A stretch of DNA of 64,000 nucleotides from Hygrophila difformis (Eukaryota > Streptophyta > Magnoliopsida > Lamiales > Acanthaceae). A program made the position numbers and the translations under genes. Shown piece by piece: positions 33,932 to 53,780 of this stretch. The DNA lies in NCBI GenBank assembly GCA_030278955.1, contig JAOANR010000014.1, positions 760,965 through 824,964 on the forward strand, written 5' to 3'. Under the pieces are notes generated by a model. That model saw only the letters and a program-made list of their open reading frames with translations, did no database searches and was not told the DNA's origin. Every line of letters begins with the position of its first letter. Positions within the stretch are counted from its first letter, which is position 1.

Positions 33932-34324
33932 TATGTTACTATAGTTGCATAAAATCATTTGGTTGATTTGATGATATCAATATCAAGTGATTCTATTCCT
34001 TTTCCTTGTCCCATCTCTACAATGATTATATTTTGATACTACAGATACCTCTTGGCATAGAGGCTGGTTATGTTCAGCAAAGGATAAAGAAGTAATACGA
34101 ACACAAGACAAGGCCAATTTCCAAAGCTAGCAAGAAAGACAGCTAGAAAAGCAACTAGAAAGCCACCAAGCAGCCTGTTGAGTGTAGTTGTCTTTGCCTA
34201 GGGAAGTGCAGAAGAGCGTGTATAGTGTATAAAAGGTTCTCTTCTGCGCATTTTAGAAAGGATAACTCTTTGGCAATGTCTTCATCCCAATCAATCCAAT
34301 AGACTAACCACCAATATTTAAATA

Positions 34325-34581
34325 CTCCTCCGTCCCATCTAACTTGTCATGTTTGACTTCTGCACACAATCTAATGCACTTTTTCAACAGTTAATATCTC
34401 AAAATATGTAGAACAAAAAATTATGTAAATTATATATTCTAAAACTACATGATTATACGATTCTAACAAAACACAACTCGACAATTTTTTCTTCCAAATA
34501 TATTGCAATAAAATTGAGTAATGTTACATAATGAACAGTGTAAAAAAGTCATACAGGACACAATAAATGGGATGGAGAGAG
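34325..34581. mobile_element. Stowaway-like MITE (related family)
   Basis: Ends ctcctccgtcccatctaact and the inverted aaatgggatggagagag, next to TA. The interior has ttaatatctcaaaatatgta and gattatacgattctaacaaa. Confidence 0.78.
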
Positions 34582-37246
34582 TATTTATTGATCTGCCACA
34601 GATTTAAGACTTTACGACAGAGATGTTCATTTCCATCACTCCTAGTAATATAGGACATCATACCAACAAAGTATATTTATAGTATATGTAAAATTAAAAA
34701 ACTATAAACAGTAAAATATTTTGGAAGCTATATAGTTCGATTGTTTTTTAGTTTACATATTAACTATCAAGTACTAATGATTGGATAGTATAATAATTTA
34801 TAAGAGTAATGATTAATTTTGGGGTATATGTACATTGATGTGGGTGAAATTGTACAAGTTTTCAACATAAACAGTGGTAATGATTGAATAGTTATTAAAC
34901 TTTGCTTGTAGCACACACACAAAATAAAGAAAAATATTCTGGCAGGAAACATACTTAGGACATGTCGTTTAGTGCAAAAACTAACCATGACAAATTGTGA
35001 CATTACCTGGCGAATATTAATGAGATGTTCAAAAGCATCCTTGATGGTATTGCCAAATGCTTCATTCTTGTAAAAACTTTCTTTGCATATCATATCGAGA
35101 TTTGCCTTAAATTCCAGTAAGTTGGACACCATGTCTTTCTCCTTTTCTTCATCCATGACAGTACTCTGGCCAGATTTTCGGATGTATTGACCAAGTGATT
35201 GTCTCAATGATTCAAGGGCATTCACTCTGGAGAAGAGTAAATACATTCTCTGAAGGTCTTCAAAACGCTTTCCATCCATTAGCAACATGAAACCCTGGGG
35301 AAGTGGATCATAAGCACTAAAACAAAAGCATAAGATGAATTGAGATCAGTGAATAGATTTAAAATCAATATGAAAATAACCTTGTCCAAAATAGCAGAAA
35401 TATGGTTCTTGAGAAGCTGACTTTCAGCTGTGGCTATTAGTAGTTTTCTTGTACTTTCACCAGGTAGATTAAGCATCTATCATGTTCTTCCTGCAACCTT
35501 ACCTGAATCATAGAATGCTATATAAATAGTGAAAACATATAAGGAATTGACAATTTTTTTTTAATTTTTTTTTAACACTTATAAGAAAATCAAGATTTTA
35601 ATCTACAGTTTAGCAGCAGAAAAACAATAAAAAAAAGTAACATGAATTTGCGCACCTCTAATGCTTCAAATAATCTGAAACATCTGCCTGCAGCATATAT
35701 TTGGCACCTTCAGCTGCATAAAATTCAGAATTTCAGATGTTTGTTCGAGGAATGGCTTCTCAAAGCTCTCCGTGTAAATTCCCAATGCAGTGAACATATT
35801 CAAAATATGATTAAGAAGAGTTCAATCAACTGCTTCACCTAACCTACCAGAGCAACCAAAAAAAATATTATCATATGGGAAACTTGTTCAATAAACTGAG
35901 CCTCTGCCTTTTCTACTCCAAGATGCCATAGTAAATGATATTGACAATAGCATTAAAAGCCAGAAAACTTTAATTTTCCAGTGATAGGTGTAAGTCGGAC
36001 AAAGGTCTTGTTCCAATGACATTATCAGCTGTAACTGAAAATTGATTTTGCATCCAAACAAATATCCACCTTCAAAAAATTGGACATTACCTCTCACTCT
36101 CAATCATTTTCAGAAGACCAAATACAGTTTTATGCTTCACTTCTGAAGCTACAGAAAGATGTTTTTGAAAGAGCTGCAAGCCCGTGTCCCATAATGAGAG
36201 CATATTCGGTGTTTGCTTCACATACGTTCTGTCAAGATACAATGCTATACCCCTTATCATCAACATCTGGTGACAAAAATCCTGCCAGCACTTCTCAATG
36301 AGTGATAGAAATACCACCAAATCTTCACTTTGTCCAACCAAAGCTGCTTGAGCAGCAGATATATAGGTTTCACACTCCTTTTCGATTCTTTTATAGAGAC
36401 TTCCTCCCATCTTATGCAGGCAAAGGTCATTTACCGCCTTAAGATAAAAGGATTACCAATCAGTACTCATTGAACACAAAAAAGAAGAAAAAAAAGATAC
36501 AAAAAAGAGTACGTATACCACATCAACTTGGCCCACCTGATAAAGCTTCTCCAAGTCACATGAATCAGGTTGCTTAAAAAATATAGCACTGATAGCAGTC
36601 TTGAGAGTTGCCAAGTATTTTCCTCAAAATTGCTTGGCAATGTTGGTTTGGCTCAGACACAAACCGAAAATTTTTATCAGCAATGACTTTTTCTTTAATT
36701 ATGCTACTCTCATAGTGTATCATTATGATTTAATCTATATATGTCACAGAAGACATTTATGTCAGTAATGAATTAGAAATTGTTGTGATGCAATCAGAAA
36801 CCTTGCTATAAGCATCAGGATGTTGCACATGCTAAACACAAATTGAACATTTTGGACATATTAGAATCGAACTCTCAATCTAAGGGATCCCATTCAAGCA
36901 GATAACCTGCCAAACAAACTACACACTTCTATTCAATATGGTAGTCATAGTTGTAATTTCAGTGTATTTTAGTCCTGGTGTACTAGTGTGCTTCAATTAT
37001 AAAGAAACAAGTTAACACCTAAATGCTGTCTTGCCTTGGTAAAAGTTATGTTCATTTGTGCAATTCATCAAGACAATGATCTGATAACCATCTGAATTTT
37101 AGCCAACGTCCATCCAGAAGACTCTATTCAAAATGCACACTGCTTTTCAGCCAAAGGTCTTCCTTAAGGAAGTGAACACTTGAGGAATGCAATGTCAGAC
37201 ACAATTAGAACCATATATTTTTAGTCAAAATACATGAGCAAGCTAA

Positions 37247-37377
37247 TTTTTTTTTTTTTCTTTTTTTCTTTTTTTCCTCCCTACAAAGTGACAAAGGGAA
37301 GGGATAAGGGCCGGTGGGGAATGTAACCTCAAGGCAGGATTTGGCCACAGGCAAGATGAGTAGGCAAGTCCTCATCC
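37247..37377 (-). mobile_element. Short SINE-like retroposon with 14-bp duplication
   Basis: The exact 14-bp duplication catgagcaagctaa (37233-37246, 37378-37391) flanks a 131-bp body. A T-rich left end (minus-strand A tail) marks minus orientation. On the minus strand it has GAGGTTACATTCCCCACC (possible B box) and GGGATGAGGACTTGCC. It lies in CUL4 pseudogene intron 1. Confidence 0.75.
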
Positions 37378-38107
37378 CATGAGCAAGCTAAATTGAACTA
37401 GGATGAAATAAAAATACATAAATAAATTTCAGCTGAAAGGATTATCTAACTTGATGCATTTCAAAAGTAGCACTAGCAAGGGACGGACCGCCACTTGCTC
37501 GAAGTAAACCTAGATGCCCGTGGACCGATATCACAAACATAAACAAAATCAAACAGAAGAATCTTTTACAAGCCATTGGATCAACAGAAAACATATCAAT
37601 ATCAAACTAGCCCAGCAAATTACATTAAAAGAGCCCTAGTACATACATGAAACCATGGGCAATTGGCACAATTAGGGAAAAAAATAACTTGAAAGCCAAA
37701 ATAAAATTGAACCTTTAACAAGCTTAATTACAAGCTTTTTACTAGGCTGTGGTGGCGTGGCTTTCTTGCGAGAGAAACTGGCGGTTACACCTCCACAAGA
37801 AGCAGCAACACTAGGGAACAAAGCGTTGGATGGCGAGGAGGCGGGCTCCTGCACGACGTCAGTGGGATCATCTTCGATCATCGGGGAGGTGGAGGGGGAG
37901 CGAGCAGGGGGCTGGGGAAGGTTTACATGAGGCTGAGCAATCAGTAGGTGGTGGTATCCTTGGTTATCGTTGGCGGCATCATCAGGAGCAACCCCCTGCG
38001 ACTTGGGTTTCTTCATTGCGGGAAGAGTTGGAAGCGGAGCAGAGGTGGAAGAAGGAGACGAAGAGGAGCGCTTGGTGGGACTGGTGGATTGCGACATAGA
38101 GGAGTGA

Positions 38108-38466
38108 CAATCCAGATTTGTATGGATTTTAAAAAGTTGTAGATTTAGAAAGTCTATTGACTTCACGTAGAGTTTAGTTTTTAGAGTAGATTGATTTTGT
38201 GTTGACTCCATGTAGAGTCTGGCTGACTTTTAGAAATCTTGGGTTATTTAGACAGATTTTGTTTAGTTATATTTTTAAAGAGAATCCATTAAAATCTGTA
38301 TAGATTTAAAACCCATGGACTGTTGAATACCTCAAAATTTTTAAAGACTTTTTAAAATCTGTATTGAATACACCTAGATTTTTAAAGACTTTTTGAAATC
38401 TTAATTGAATACACCCAACTTTAAAAGTCCAAAAAAATCCTCCAGAGTCTGAATTGAATACACCCC
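38108..38466. repeat. Dispersed MITE-like repeat (GTATTCAAT family), copy 2
   Basis: Collinear with 23304-23735. The right end is gaattgaatacaccc. The left end lies about ten bases upstream of the CUL4 pseudogene start codon, so the insertion separated that gene from its promoter or lies within its 5' UTR. Confidence 0.65.
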
Positions 38467-38711
38467 CCTAAATCTCAAAGAGACCACCTTCCATTCCCAT
38501 TCCCACTCCGACTCTTCCTCATTCTAGTTGTAGGAGGTAGGAGCTTAATAAGCCTCTGCTTATCAGCCTTTATTCTTCTTCATCCTATAATAAAAGTGGA
38601 GTAGAAATACATGAACCGAAGCTTCAAAGACTAGAAATATGAAACTGCTCCTACTTACAAATACTAGTACGATTAATCACTATCAGTAATCATCTGTAAT
38701 ACTAGTAAATA

Positions 38712-38930
38712 CTTCCCGTCTCATTGAAATGTCACGACAAACGCATGCTTATACTTTTTATTGGTTAATAACTTAAATTGTGTATAATAAAAAATTATAA
38801 AAAGTTTGATTGTCTAAAAATAGATGATTAGACGAATCTAAGAAATCTCACTTGATAAAATTTTTGAATTAAAGTTAAACAATAAAAATTTGCCAAATAC
38901 TGCTCTGTATGAGCAATGAGACGGAAGTAG
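38712..38930. mobile_element. Stowaway-like MITE (family AACTC)
   Basis: Ends cttcccgtctcattgaaatg and the inverted caatgagacggaagtag. The interior has ttaataacttaaattgtgta and gattagacgaatctaagaaa. It is slightly shortened by internal loss. Confidence 0.75.
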
Positions 38931-38942
38931 TACTAAATAGTA

Positions 38943-39067
38943 TTCCCTGTTTCACTTTTGAACACAATCCAATGCACTTTTTTATCTGTTAATATCTCAA
39001 AATATACACAATGAAAAATTATACTAAATATATAATAAAACTACGTGATCATACGGGGCGGAAGGAG
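38943..39067. mobile_element. Internally deleted Stowaway-like MITE
   Basis: Only 125 bp: left ttccctgtttcacttttgaa, ttaatatctcaaaatataca, ctacgtgatcatacg, then directly the right end ggggcggaaggag. More than half of the usual interior is missing. It directly follows the 38712-38930 copy. Confidence 0.65.
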
Positions 39068-40026
39068 TATTAAAATTTATTAACTCAAAATTTTCAAATA
39101 AAATACTAGTTCCTCAGAGACTCGCAGTCAATAAATAGTCTCTCATAGACTTCAGACTCGGGAGGCGCTCAGCCTTTTCTCGCCCTGTAATTCTTCTTTT
39201 TCACAGTTTGGCCTTTGGGCTAGGCATGAAATTGACAAATGGATACAGGATACTCCTATGACCCAAAATATTTTTCAATTCATAATTATCATTGCTAAAT
39301 GATACGGAGAACTGCCGTACATAAAATAAATTTATACTTCCTATAAACTGGAGTAATACGTACTAACTACTACGTATATAGTACACAGTTTTATGCAAAA
39401 TAAATTAAGACAAAAAAATGAGGTGAATATATAGTTGGAAGTTGGAACTTGTATTCTGCTGATTTTTCATTTTTTAATTTTAGTCCAATAAAGACAAATG
39501 TTTGGGATCCACCCAAGAAAAGGAAATCACAACATAAAACCAGCTTATGGATATTATTCTTATGCTCAGGAATGTCGGTCGGTGTGTCATCCTAAATTCA
39601 TGGAGACTTGGATCAGGAAAAGAATCCCGGCCTAACATCAGAGAGGAATTATGGCTTGTCGCAGCCTGACGGAAGAATGGGTCATGGGTGTACTGTGCAC
39701 AACACTGGACCGTGTTGACAGGCCTTTGAAGATAACTAGCCCTTACCACTGTAAAACATACAACATATTCATTCTGCATACAGAAAACTAAAAACAACAC
39801 ATTCACAATTAGCTTCATGTGTAATAAATAATGTGTGTGTTTAAGGAATCCAGGAGAACATGTTACTCAATGAATAATAGCAGGTTCAACATAAAACAGA
39901 CAGACAGACAGACAACAGGAAAATATTGTTTGCAGACACTGGGACCAATCTTTTAGGTGACTGTGGGCTATGATACCTTGGGAAATAATTTCAACAGAGC
40001 AAGATGAAACATGCAAGCGCTGCTCT
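39068..40026. other. 3' flank of the KATNAL2-like gene
   Basis: No coding signal; probably includes the 3' UTR of the minus-strand gene (stop at 40029-40027). A short (GACA)n tract is at 39898-39914. Confidence 0.35.
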
Positions 40027-47505
<7,479 letters not shown>

Positions 47506-49933
47506 CACCAAATGCAGAACGATCGAATTCCCACGGCCAATCGCTCGACCCTCTACCCCCGCCGCTGCTGCTGCTGCCGCAACACGCCCACGCACTCGCA
47601 GACGCCGACGCAGATGTGGATGCGGATGCGTGCACGTGCTTCACTATATTGGAGTTAAGGACCGTCAGTCGACACTCGCCACGATATTGATGCACTCTGT
47701 GGGTATTTTCTTTGCCCTCTTGTACGTATATATTTGAGTTAAAATTTTAAAATTAGAAGAAAACTAAAAAAAGTTAGGGACCTAATCAACCAGCACTATT
47801 ATTAATTTTAAAGAATAAAATAAATGGAGATTTTTCACGTGATGTGTGAAGGTTGGACGGGAATCTTTCTGCTGAGATGCTCAACTCCCAGAAGTACAGC
47901 AAATTTGCCGCAGACGCCAAATGAATAATAATTTCCAATATTGGAGGTTTTTGTCTTTAAGATCCTAATATCCAAGATTAAATTATAATAGTTCACCGAA
48001 AAAAAAGATTAAATTATAATAGATAAAAAGCATTAAGACTGATTTTATAATAAATATGAGATTATGAAAACATATTTTAAATTTTAATAGTATCCGAAGA
48101 TTTAAGATTCAAATTTTACAATAAAGATGGGGATTAATAACGAGATCCTACTACTAAATTTAAGATTCTATAATGATCTGAACTTTTTTAAAGAAGTATG
48201 ATTGTAAAATCGCAAGATCCTAAAATTAAGATAGAGATCTTAATAACTATGTTATATAGTACACCCTCATTTTTTTTAACAAGAAATGTTAAGGACACAT
48301 TTTTCAATTAGTTTAAGTACATTTTAAACTATTAATAACTCAAAATTTTAAATAAATAAAAATTCTAAAAAGTTCAATATTTAACTATAAGACGAGATGA
48401 ATCTATTAAACTCTTTAAACTTTTCCATAACTGAGTTCTCTTGCTTAAGAAACTCTGGCTTTCTCTGATTTTTATCAGTGTTATGTTTTAAAACTGTTGA
48501 TGGTTGTGATTTATATTTTGCTGGATGGATGGTCGAACATCGTGAACTTTTTCTGTTTATCTAGTGATTTCTATCTGCTGTCTTTTGCCTGTTTTTATTA
48601 GATAAGCTCTGTGCATATCATGTTTTTTTTGTTTTGTTTTGTTTTTTATTTTTAGCTTACTATGTATTTGGTCGTTGGGGGTATAGGGTTTTGCTGCCTG
48701 TTCATAGTTGTTACTTGTAATAGTTCAGTATAGGGGAAATATTGTTGAGTCAAGGTTTTGAAATAAGTTCAGCACCAATGATTGAACAATAGAAGAACAT
48801 CAGCAGTCTACATGCGCGAACTGAAGATTATTTTGAAAGACCGAGACCAACCCAAGGATCTTTCCTAATCTGGAGGTTGTATACTAATATTTCCTTGCAT
48901 GACCCCTTCCCATATTAGTGAAAGAAGATTTGAACAAGTTTCCGCACAAGCTCAATGGCTCTTTCCCAATCTTGAAACAAGACCGTTCAAACTGGCAGAG
49001 CTTCTCGGATAAAGGGAGTTTCTGAGGATTGGAAGGCTCACTTCTCACGATTATCACTTTCGAAATACTCTGAAACTCTATCAAGCTTTCGGAATAACTT
49101 ATTGAGAAGCCACTTCGATTTGCAGCCTCGTGTTCACAGAATCCATTGTTTGCTGCAAGATCGAGCAAGCCTTGAGCGCATCTATATTGTGTTGTGCTAC
49201 AGTCTCCTTAAGTGCATCTGTGATTCATTTAAGGAGAGCACTCAAGGCGGAACTAGAAGAAAACTTCATCGCTTATATCATCTCGTCGAGAAGGAGTGCT
49301 TCACAGGCTTCTTCAGGGAAACTCAAAGTGGGTTAGCTTTGGAGAGTTGAAAAAATAGGTGGAGATAGCTATACCAGAGCCGGAGATAGCGTCAGATCAC
49401 TACAACTATCTGTCTGGAGTTTGGAGTGAATACATTCAACTTATTTTACTACTGTGTGTGTACACATAGTGAAATAATCTCCTATATTGGTATCCCAGAC
49501 GAACTGGGTCAACAACTCTTGTGTTGTTTGTTTACTTTATGCTCTATTTTATTCCGCTAAAGTTAGAGATTGGTAGCTTAATATGTTTGTTCCTTGTCTG
49601 TACACAATCAAACACTTACGCTTACACTGCATAAAGCTTAGACCTTGCACCTAACACATATGTGTCATTCAGTAATATCACCGCTGACTGATAACATTTT
49701 TTTATGATTATCCTCATTGTCCACTGACAAGTTGTTATTCAAAGCTCGTATTTACAAGTACAAATTTTCGTCTATTCGGTAATTGGTAATAGATTCCATC
49801 GTTATCCATAAAGAACCAGTTAAACCGATTGTGTGACCTTATTGGTGGTATTGTAGAGTACGGCTGCTTTGGATTTGTTTAGTTTCGTGTTATCGATGTT
49901 AATACTCTTTTGATTCTTGTTCGCTCGACTACA
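47506..49933. other. Region between KATNAL2-like and channel genes
   Basis: It holds the promoter and 5' UTR of the KATNAL2-like gene (GC-rich, (CTG)n at 47566-47577) and the 3' flank of the channel gene. A half MITE of the AACTC family is at about 48255-48430 (attaataactcaaaatttta, ataagacgagatgaatct). From 48850 to 49350 both strands show open stretches of 60-95 codons with more even composition than the surroundings; I recognise no domain, and it may be a decayed gene or retroelement. Confidence 0.4.
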
Positions 49934-52900
49934 TTACATTATCATCTCAGACTTCGGAACAAGAAACAAATGATCTCCATCACGTATGACATTTACGTCG
50001 TCGATTTCTGTGTGCTCTGCATTTACGATTCTTCTAGGAGTGTTGTCTCCGAATTTCTGACCTGTGATATAAACAGGAGACGATCAGATATAATCATATA
50101 AAACAAGTAGAAAGGTGTTGCATAATGTGCTTCAAGTGTGGGGAAATTGTTAGCAGTTTGACAATAGTTAAGCCAGGAGGAAATGCTTACCTGCTATTTT
50201 TTGCAGCTCTTCCAGTGAATTTGGCAGGATTATTAGCTTGGGTGCCTGCCTTTTATATACTTGGTTATGTAGAAAATTCATGTGAATGGTGACTCTCTTT
50301 TCTGATCCTGTTCCTTGTGCGCCACTTGAATGCAGCATGCAACTGCTTGCACCTGCAGGGTATGCATGTTTAATACTACTATATCGTTTGGAGCCATAAT
50401 CGGTGGCTCTATGTAACTTCTTGTCAATTTCATGGTGCAGAATTTCAAAATCTCTAGAGTCAGCAGCAAAAGGAAGGGGTATTTGGTCACCATCAGAAGA
50501 TGGATTTGCACCGATTTCACGTTCAGCTGATTGATGTTTTGCCAATAATTTTGCATCAGAACTGCCTCCTGTAGGTTCATGTTTCGGTGAGTCTTCATAG
50601 AGATTATCGTTATCTTCTGTGTGAGCACTGCAGTCATCATTACATTCTCCCTCGTGCCAAATTTGGGGGATTAGACTTGGGTATTGTTGGCCCTCAATGT
50701 CTAAAGTGTTCCATGCTTTCAGTTTCTTAAACCAAAATAGTTATTCAGTTTAGTAAAATAAAAAAAGTGGTCCAAGTAAGAATCTGTTTAGAAATTTACC
50801 TGGTAAAGATTGTCCATGATGGTGCTTTCATCTGCTGGATTTGCTTGGAGTATGTTCAGAAATGCAGTCTTATTTAGCCTTAGTATTTGAGAGATTTTAG
50901 TTGTTTTAACCCCAAATGGTTGAGGCTTTCCGTATAGAACCCCAATTTCTCCAAACATATCCCCTGGCGAAGCATTTCCAATAATCTGTGTGCATGAAAG
51001 GAGCTAATTAGAATCATACATAATTTTGGCCCTTTGTTTCTTCATTCAAAACTATGCAAGAATTCTTACTTTATCATTCCCATTGATCTTGGCGATAAGA
51101 TCCTGCCAGCAAGCAAAAAGTTTAAAGATTTTTAACATTTTCTTTCCTGTTCCGTAGGGAATAATAGTTTAATTAATTAGTTACCACTGCTCCAGAGACC
51201 AATATGAATGCATCAGTTGGAGCTTCATTTGGCAGAATCACATCTTCTTGAGGAGGGAAGAACTCAGACTCCATCACAGTGACCTTTCAAATTAAGCAAG
51301 TAGAATGAATAAGTAAAAGCGTGGGTCAGTCATTTCAAAGTTGATCTTTCATGAAGAACATGAATCCTAGGCATGAGTAGGTACAAAGGTGGTGTACCAA
51401 CTGGAGGATGAAGTCTTGGGAGACTCCTTGGAAGAGCGGAACATGTTGAAGGATGGGATAAAACAGATGGTGTGCAATGCTGGAACGAATAGCTTTGGGC
51501 AATAGATTCAGCTCCTCTTGAGGTTTCAATCCTTCTGTCTGGAATTTGTGACATATATGGGACAAAATTTGATCATGAATATTACGAGGCAACTGGTTTC
51601 TTTTTGCAAATTCTGTTGCAGCCATGATAGAATCGCGCTGCAGAACCAATAAAAAAGATTCCCATATTAGCTGGAACATTACAGCAAGTGTCCCCTGTTG
51701 AAGGCAAGAAATGTTTGAAAGGAGAAAAAAAACCTACAAAATCTTGGGTGCGGCAGGTCCTGTGAACTACAAGGTTTGTCATGTTGCCTATGAGGTAAGA
51801 TGTCAATCCCATGTTGAATAGCATGTAAAAAATATCAAACAACATCTCTTCTGAGTTTTCGGCATGAAAATCCCCATAACCTGTTGTTGTTAGGGTCACA
51901 ATAGACCAATACAATGCCATTATATATCTGTCCCTCACTTTTAGTTTCTTAAAATTTCTATCGACTGTTCCAATCCAGGTTCTTTCGGGATCGTGGTATC
52001 TATCAGCAATCATGTAGTTAATACACCCCGCAAAATGTACAACATACAGTGTGACCTGTATTCAGTCAGTCAGTTGAGGTAGCAATAGCATTGAGAAATT
52101 AAGATAACAGTAGTCAAACATGTTAACTGAACTAACAGAGCAGTGACTTACAAATATAAGTTTGGTGCAGCGAATCCAGAAATAGTTGAATCGAATGTCC
52201 TTTTCAAGCCTGAACAGAAACAAGTCATTTAATGACATAGTGATGTTGCTGAAAAAAATTTTACGATGAAAAAATTTAGAGGGGTCCGAGACCTTGCAAA
52301 TAGGGCACTGACTCGTCTGAGACGCCAAAGTCTTAGCATGCTTGGCATGTTACAGACAAGTCCTCCATTGTGATCTGTGAAGTGGAGGTTCAGAGAATGA
52401 AATGGTACTGTTGAACAGACATCCAACATGAACCAGGTCGACAGATACCTGTGTGTAGATTATTGCACAGGGAGGGAATCATACTTGTTCAGGTACGTAC
52501 ATATTTAAGAGTTTTTTTGCCTTCAAAAACAAACTTGTAGTAGTACATACCAAGTATTTACCTTTTAGCTATTTTTTTCGGATCATTGACTACTACACCT
52601 GAGTGACTATCAACATATGCCACAAAGAATGTGAGAACAATATCAACAGCAAAGAAGATGTTGACTATGTTGTCAACAAAGAGCAATGCATCATGCTTGT
52701 AAGTAGGAAATGCTAACTCAAATGGAGAAACCCAAGCCGAGTAGATGACAAGAAGAATAAGGTACATCTCCCAAGCCCTGAAATGATTAATGATAAAAAA
52801 AAAAAAAAAAAAGAGAATCATGAGTTAGTAGTTTCTTTCATCACAAACTTTCATGTTCTGAGAATTGAGGCGAACTACAAAGGTTAATTATATACCTATA

Positions 52901-53005
52901 CCGTGGCTCTAGTGGGGAAATTATATATCTTTTATAGTTTGTTGTTCGATTGATCTTAGTCCCTAGGGATGGGGAAAGCTCACTAGAAAATAAGCCTGTG
53001 CTCAT
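49934..53005 (-). CDS. Shaker-type inward K+ channel, KAT1/KAT2-like
   Basis: Eleven exons: 53005-52896, 52777-52562, 52448-52293, 52209-52152, 52055-51738, 51637-51398, 51283-51185, 51102-51070, 50985-50800, 50725-50191 and 50061-49934, totalling 2079 nt, or 692 aa. S1 starts [16 protein letters not shown]2 [17 protein letters not shown]4 [18 protein letters not shown]; the pore is [14 protein letters not shown] with the GYGD K+ filter, followed by [11 protein letters not shown]. The C-linker and cyclic nucleotide-binding domain ([36 protein letters not shown]) and a C-terminal KHA domain ([10 protein letters not shown], then [17 protein letters not shown]) follow. No ankyrin repeats, which separates it from AKT1-like channels. 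Family members mediate K+ uptake at the plasma membrane, notably in guard cells. Odd point: KAT-like residues (RRFCIEKYP) continue upstream of the first Met without an ATG to TGA at 53056-53054, so the N terminus is unresolved; an upstream exon joined at an AG near 53043 is possible. Confidence 0.88.
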
Positions 53006-53780
53006 GGGATATTTCTCTATGCAGAATCGACGACTTAGGAAGCTAAGGTTTTCTCAAGTAGAATCGACGACAGCATCTGAATTTCAACAGTATTAGCTCT
53101 CAAGTGTACAGTTAGTTCTTTTAAAACTTGGTGTTGATACTAACTTAAGAAGTGGAGTTTTATATATAAGCCCAAGGCTAAGGTTTCCCTCCCTTCCCAC
53201 TAATTTTATTCTTTTGAAGGAAGTTTTCTTACATACTTGGCAAGAACATATTTGGAAGAATCATGCAAGCAAGTTGTCATTTAGGGGCACTAGTAGAATG
53301 AATACTCGGAATGATTTGAAAGCTTGTGGCAGACAGCCTAAATTCTGTCAAAAGGTACAAAGTTGCAGAAATGATGCTAGGGGATAGAAGAAGGGTAGGG
53401 AGGTTGGTTTGGGGAATAAAGAAATGTTTTTTTGATTGCTGTATGTGGTTTCATTCAAGTTGGTGGAGATGGTTGAAGCACCATATCCATAGGACAGCTA
53501 TATATATATTGAAGCAGTGATTGTATGTATGTATAAAGACAAAATTCATGAGAGGAAATTAGTGACTTCATTTCAAAAACTAGAAATGGACAAACAAGAT
53601 TAGCACCAGGTAGATCTTGGTGTTACAGCCTACATACAGGCAAAGTCAAGTGTTAACTTAGCATCAATCCCAAGCCCTAATTAACACGAGAATTTTAGAT
53701 CATGCATGCGAGTTCATGTGTAATGTAGAAGGGCACTAACTAGTTTTATCTCTCAACTTTATGTTGGTAATTAGTTACTA
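53006..53780. promoter_or_regulatory. Upstream region of the K+ channel gene
   Basis: It contains a 12-bp direct repeat agaatcgacgac (53023-53034, 53060-53071) at the unresolved channel N terminus. No TATA box or first non-coding exon could be placed. A short TA repeat is at 53503-53510. Confidence 0.35.

Larger units (their letters stand above)
30093..38097 (-). pseudogene. Cullin 4 (CUL4) pseudogene, 14 recognisable exons, 3' truncated
   Basis: Minus-strand cullin with introns kept. Exons: 38097-37713 (MSQSTSPTKRSS to KKLVIKLVK), 36651-36537, 36437-36091, 35843-35656, 35502-35381, 35294-35007, 33388-33263, 32892-32791, 32650-32597, 30991-30885, 30787-30727, 30639-30508, 30382-30245 and 30159 to about 30093. 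Blocks such as [45 protein letters not shown] and NPKGRDVEDDDSF identify CUL4, the scaffold of CRL4-DDB1 ubiquitin ligases. Lesions: a 1-nt loss in exon 2 (about 36605), TGA at 35824-35822, an 8-nt insertion near 35725, a 1-nt loss near 35659, a frameshift in exon 5, and Trp to TGA at 30783-30781. Homology ends in exon 14, so the winged-helix and neddylation region is missing. It has introns, so it is a decayed duplicate gene, not a retrocopy. A functional CUL4 presumably exists elsewhere. Confidence 0.9.

Noticed and set aside
35642..35842. Plus-strand open frame of 66 codons
   Set aside because: It is the antisense shadow of CUL4 pseudogene exon 4.
47506..47595. Longer N terminus for the KATNAL2-like protein with an Ala run
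   Set aside because: The frame is open to 47595, but the stretch is low-complexity from a CTG repeat, and the MADDEPLPTRWSFQ start fits the family better.
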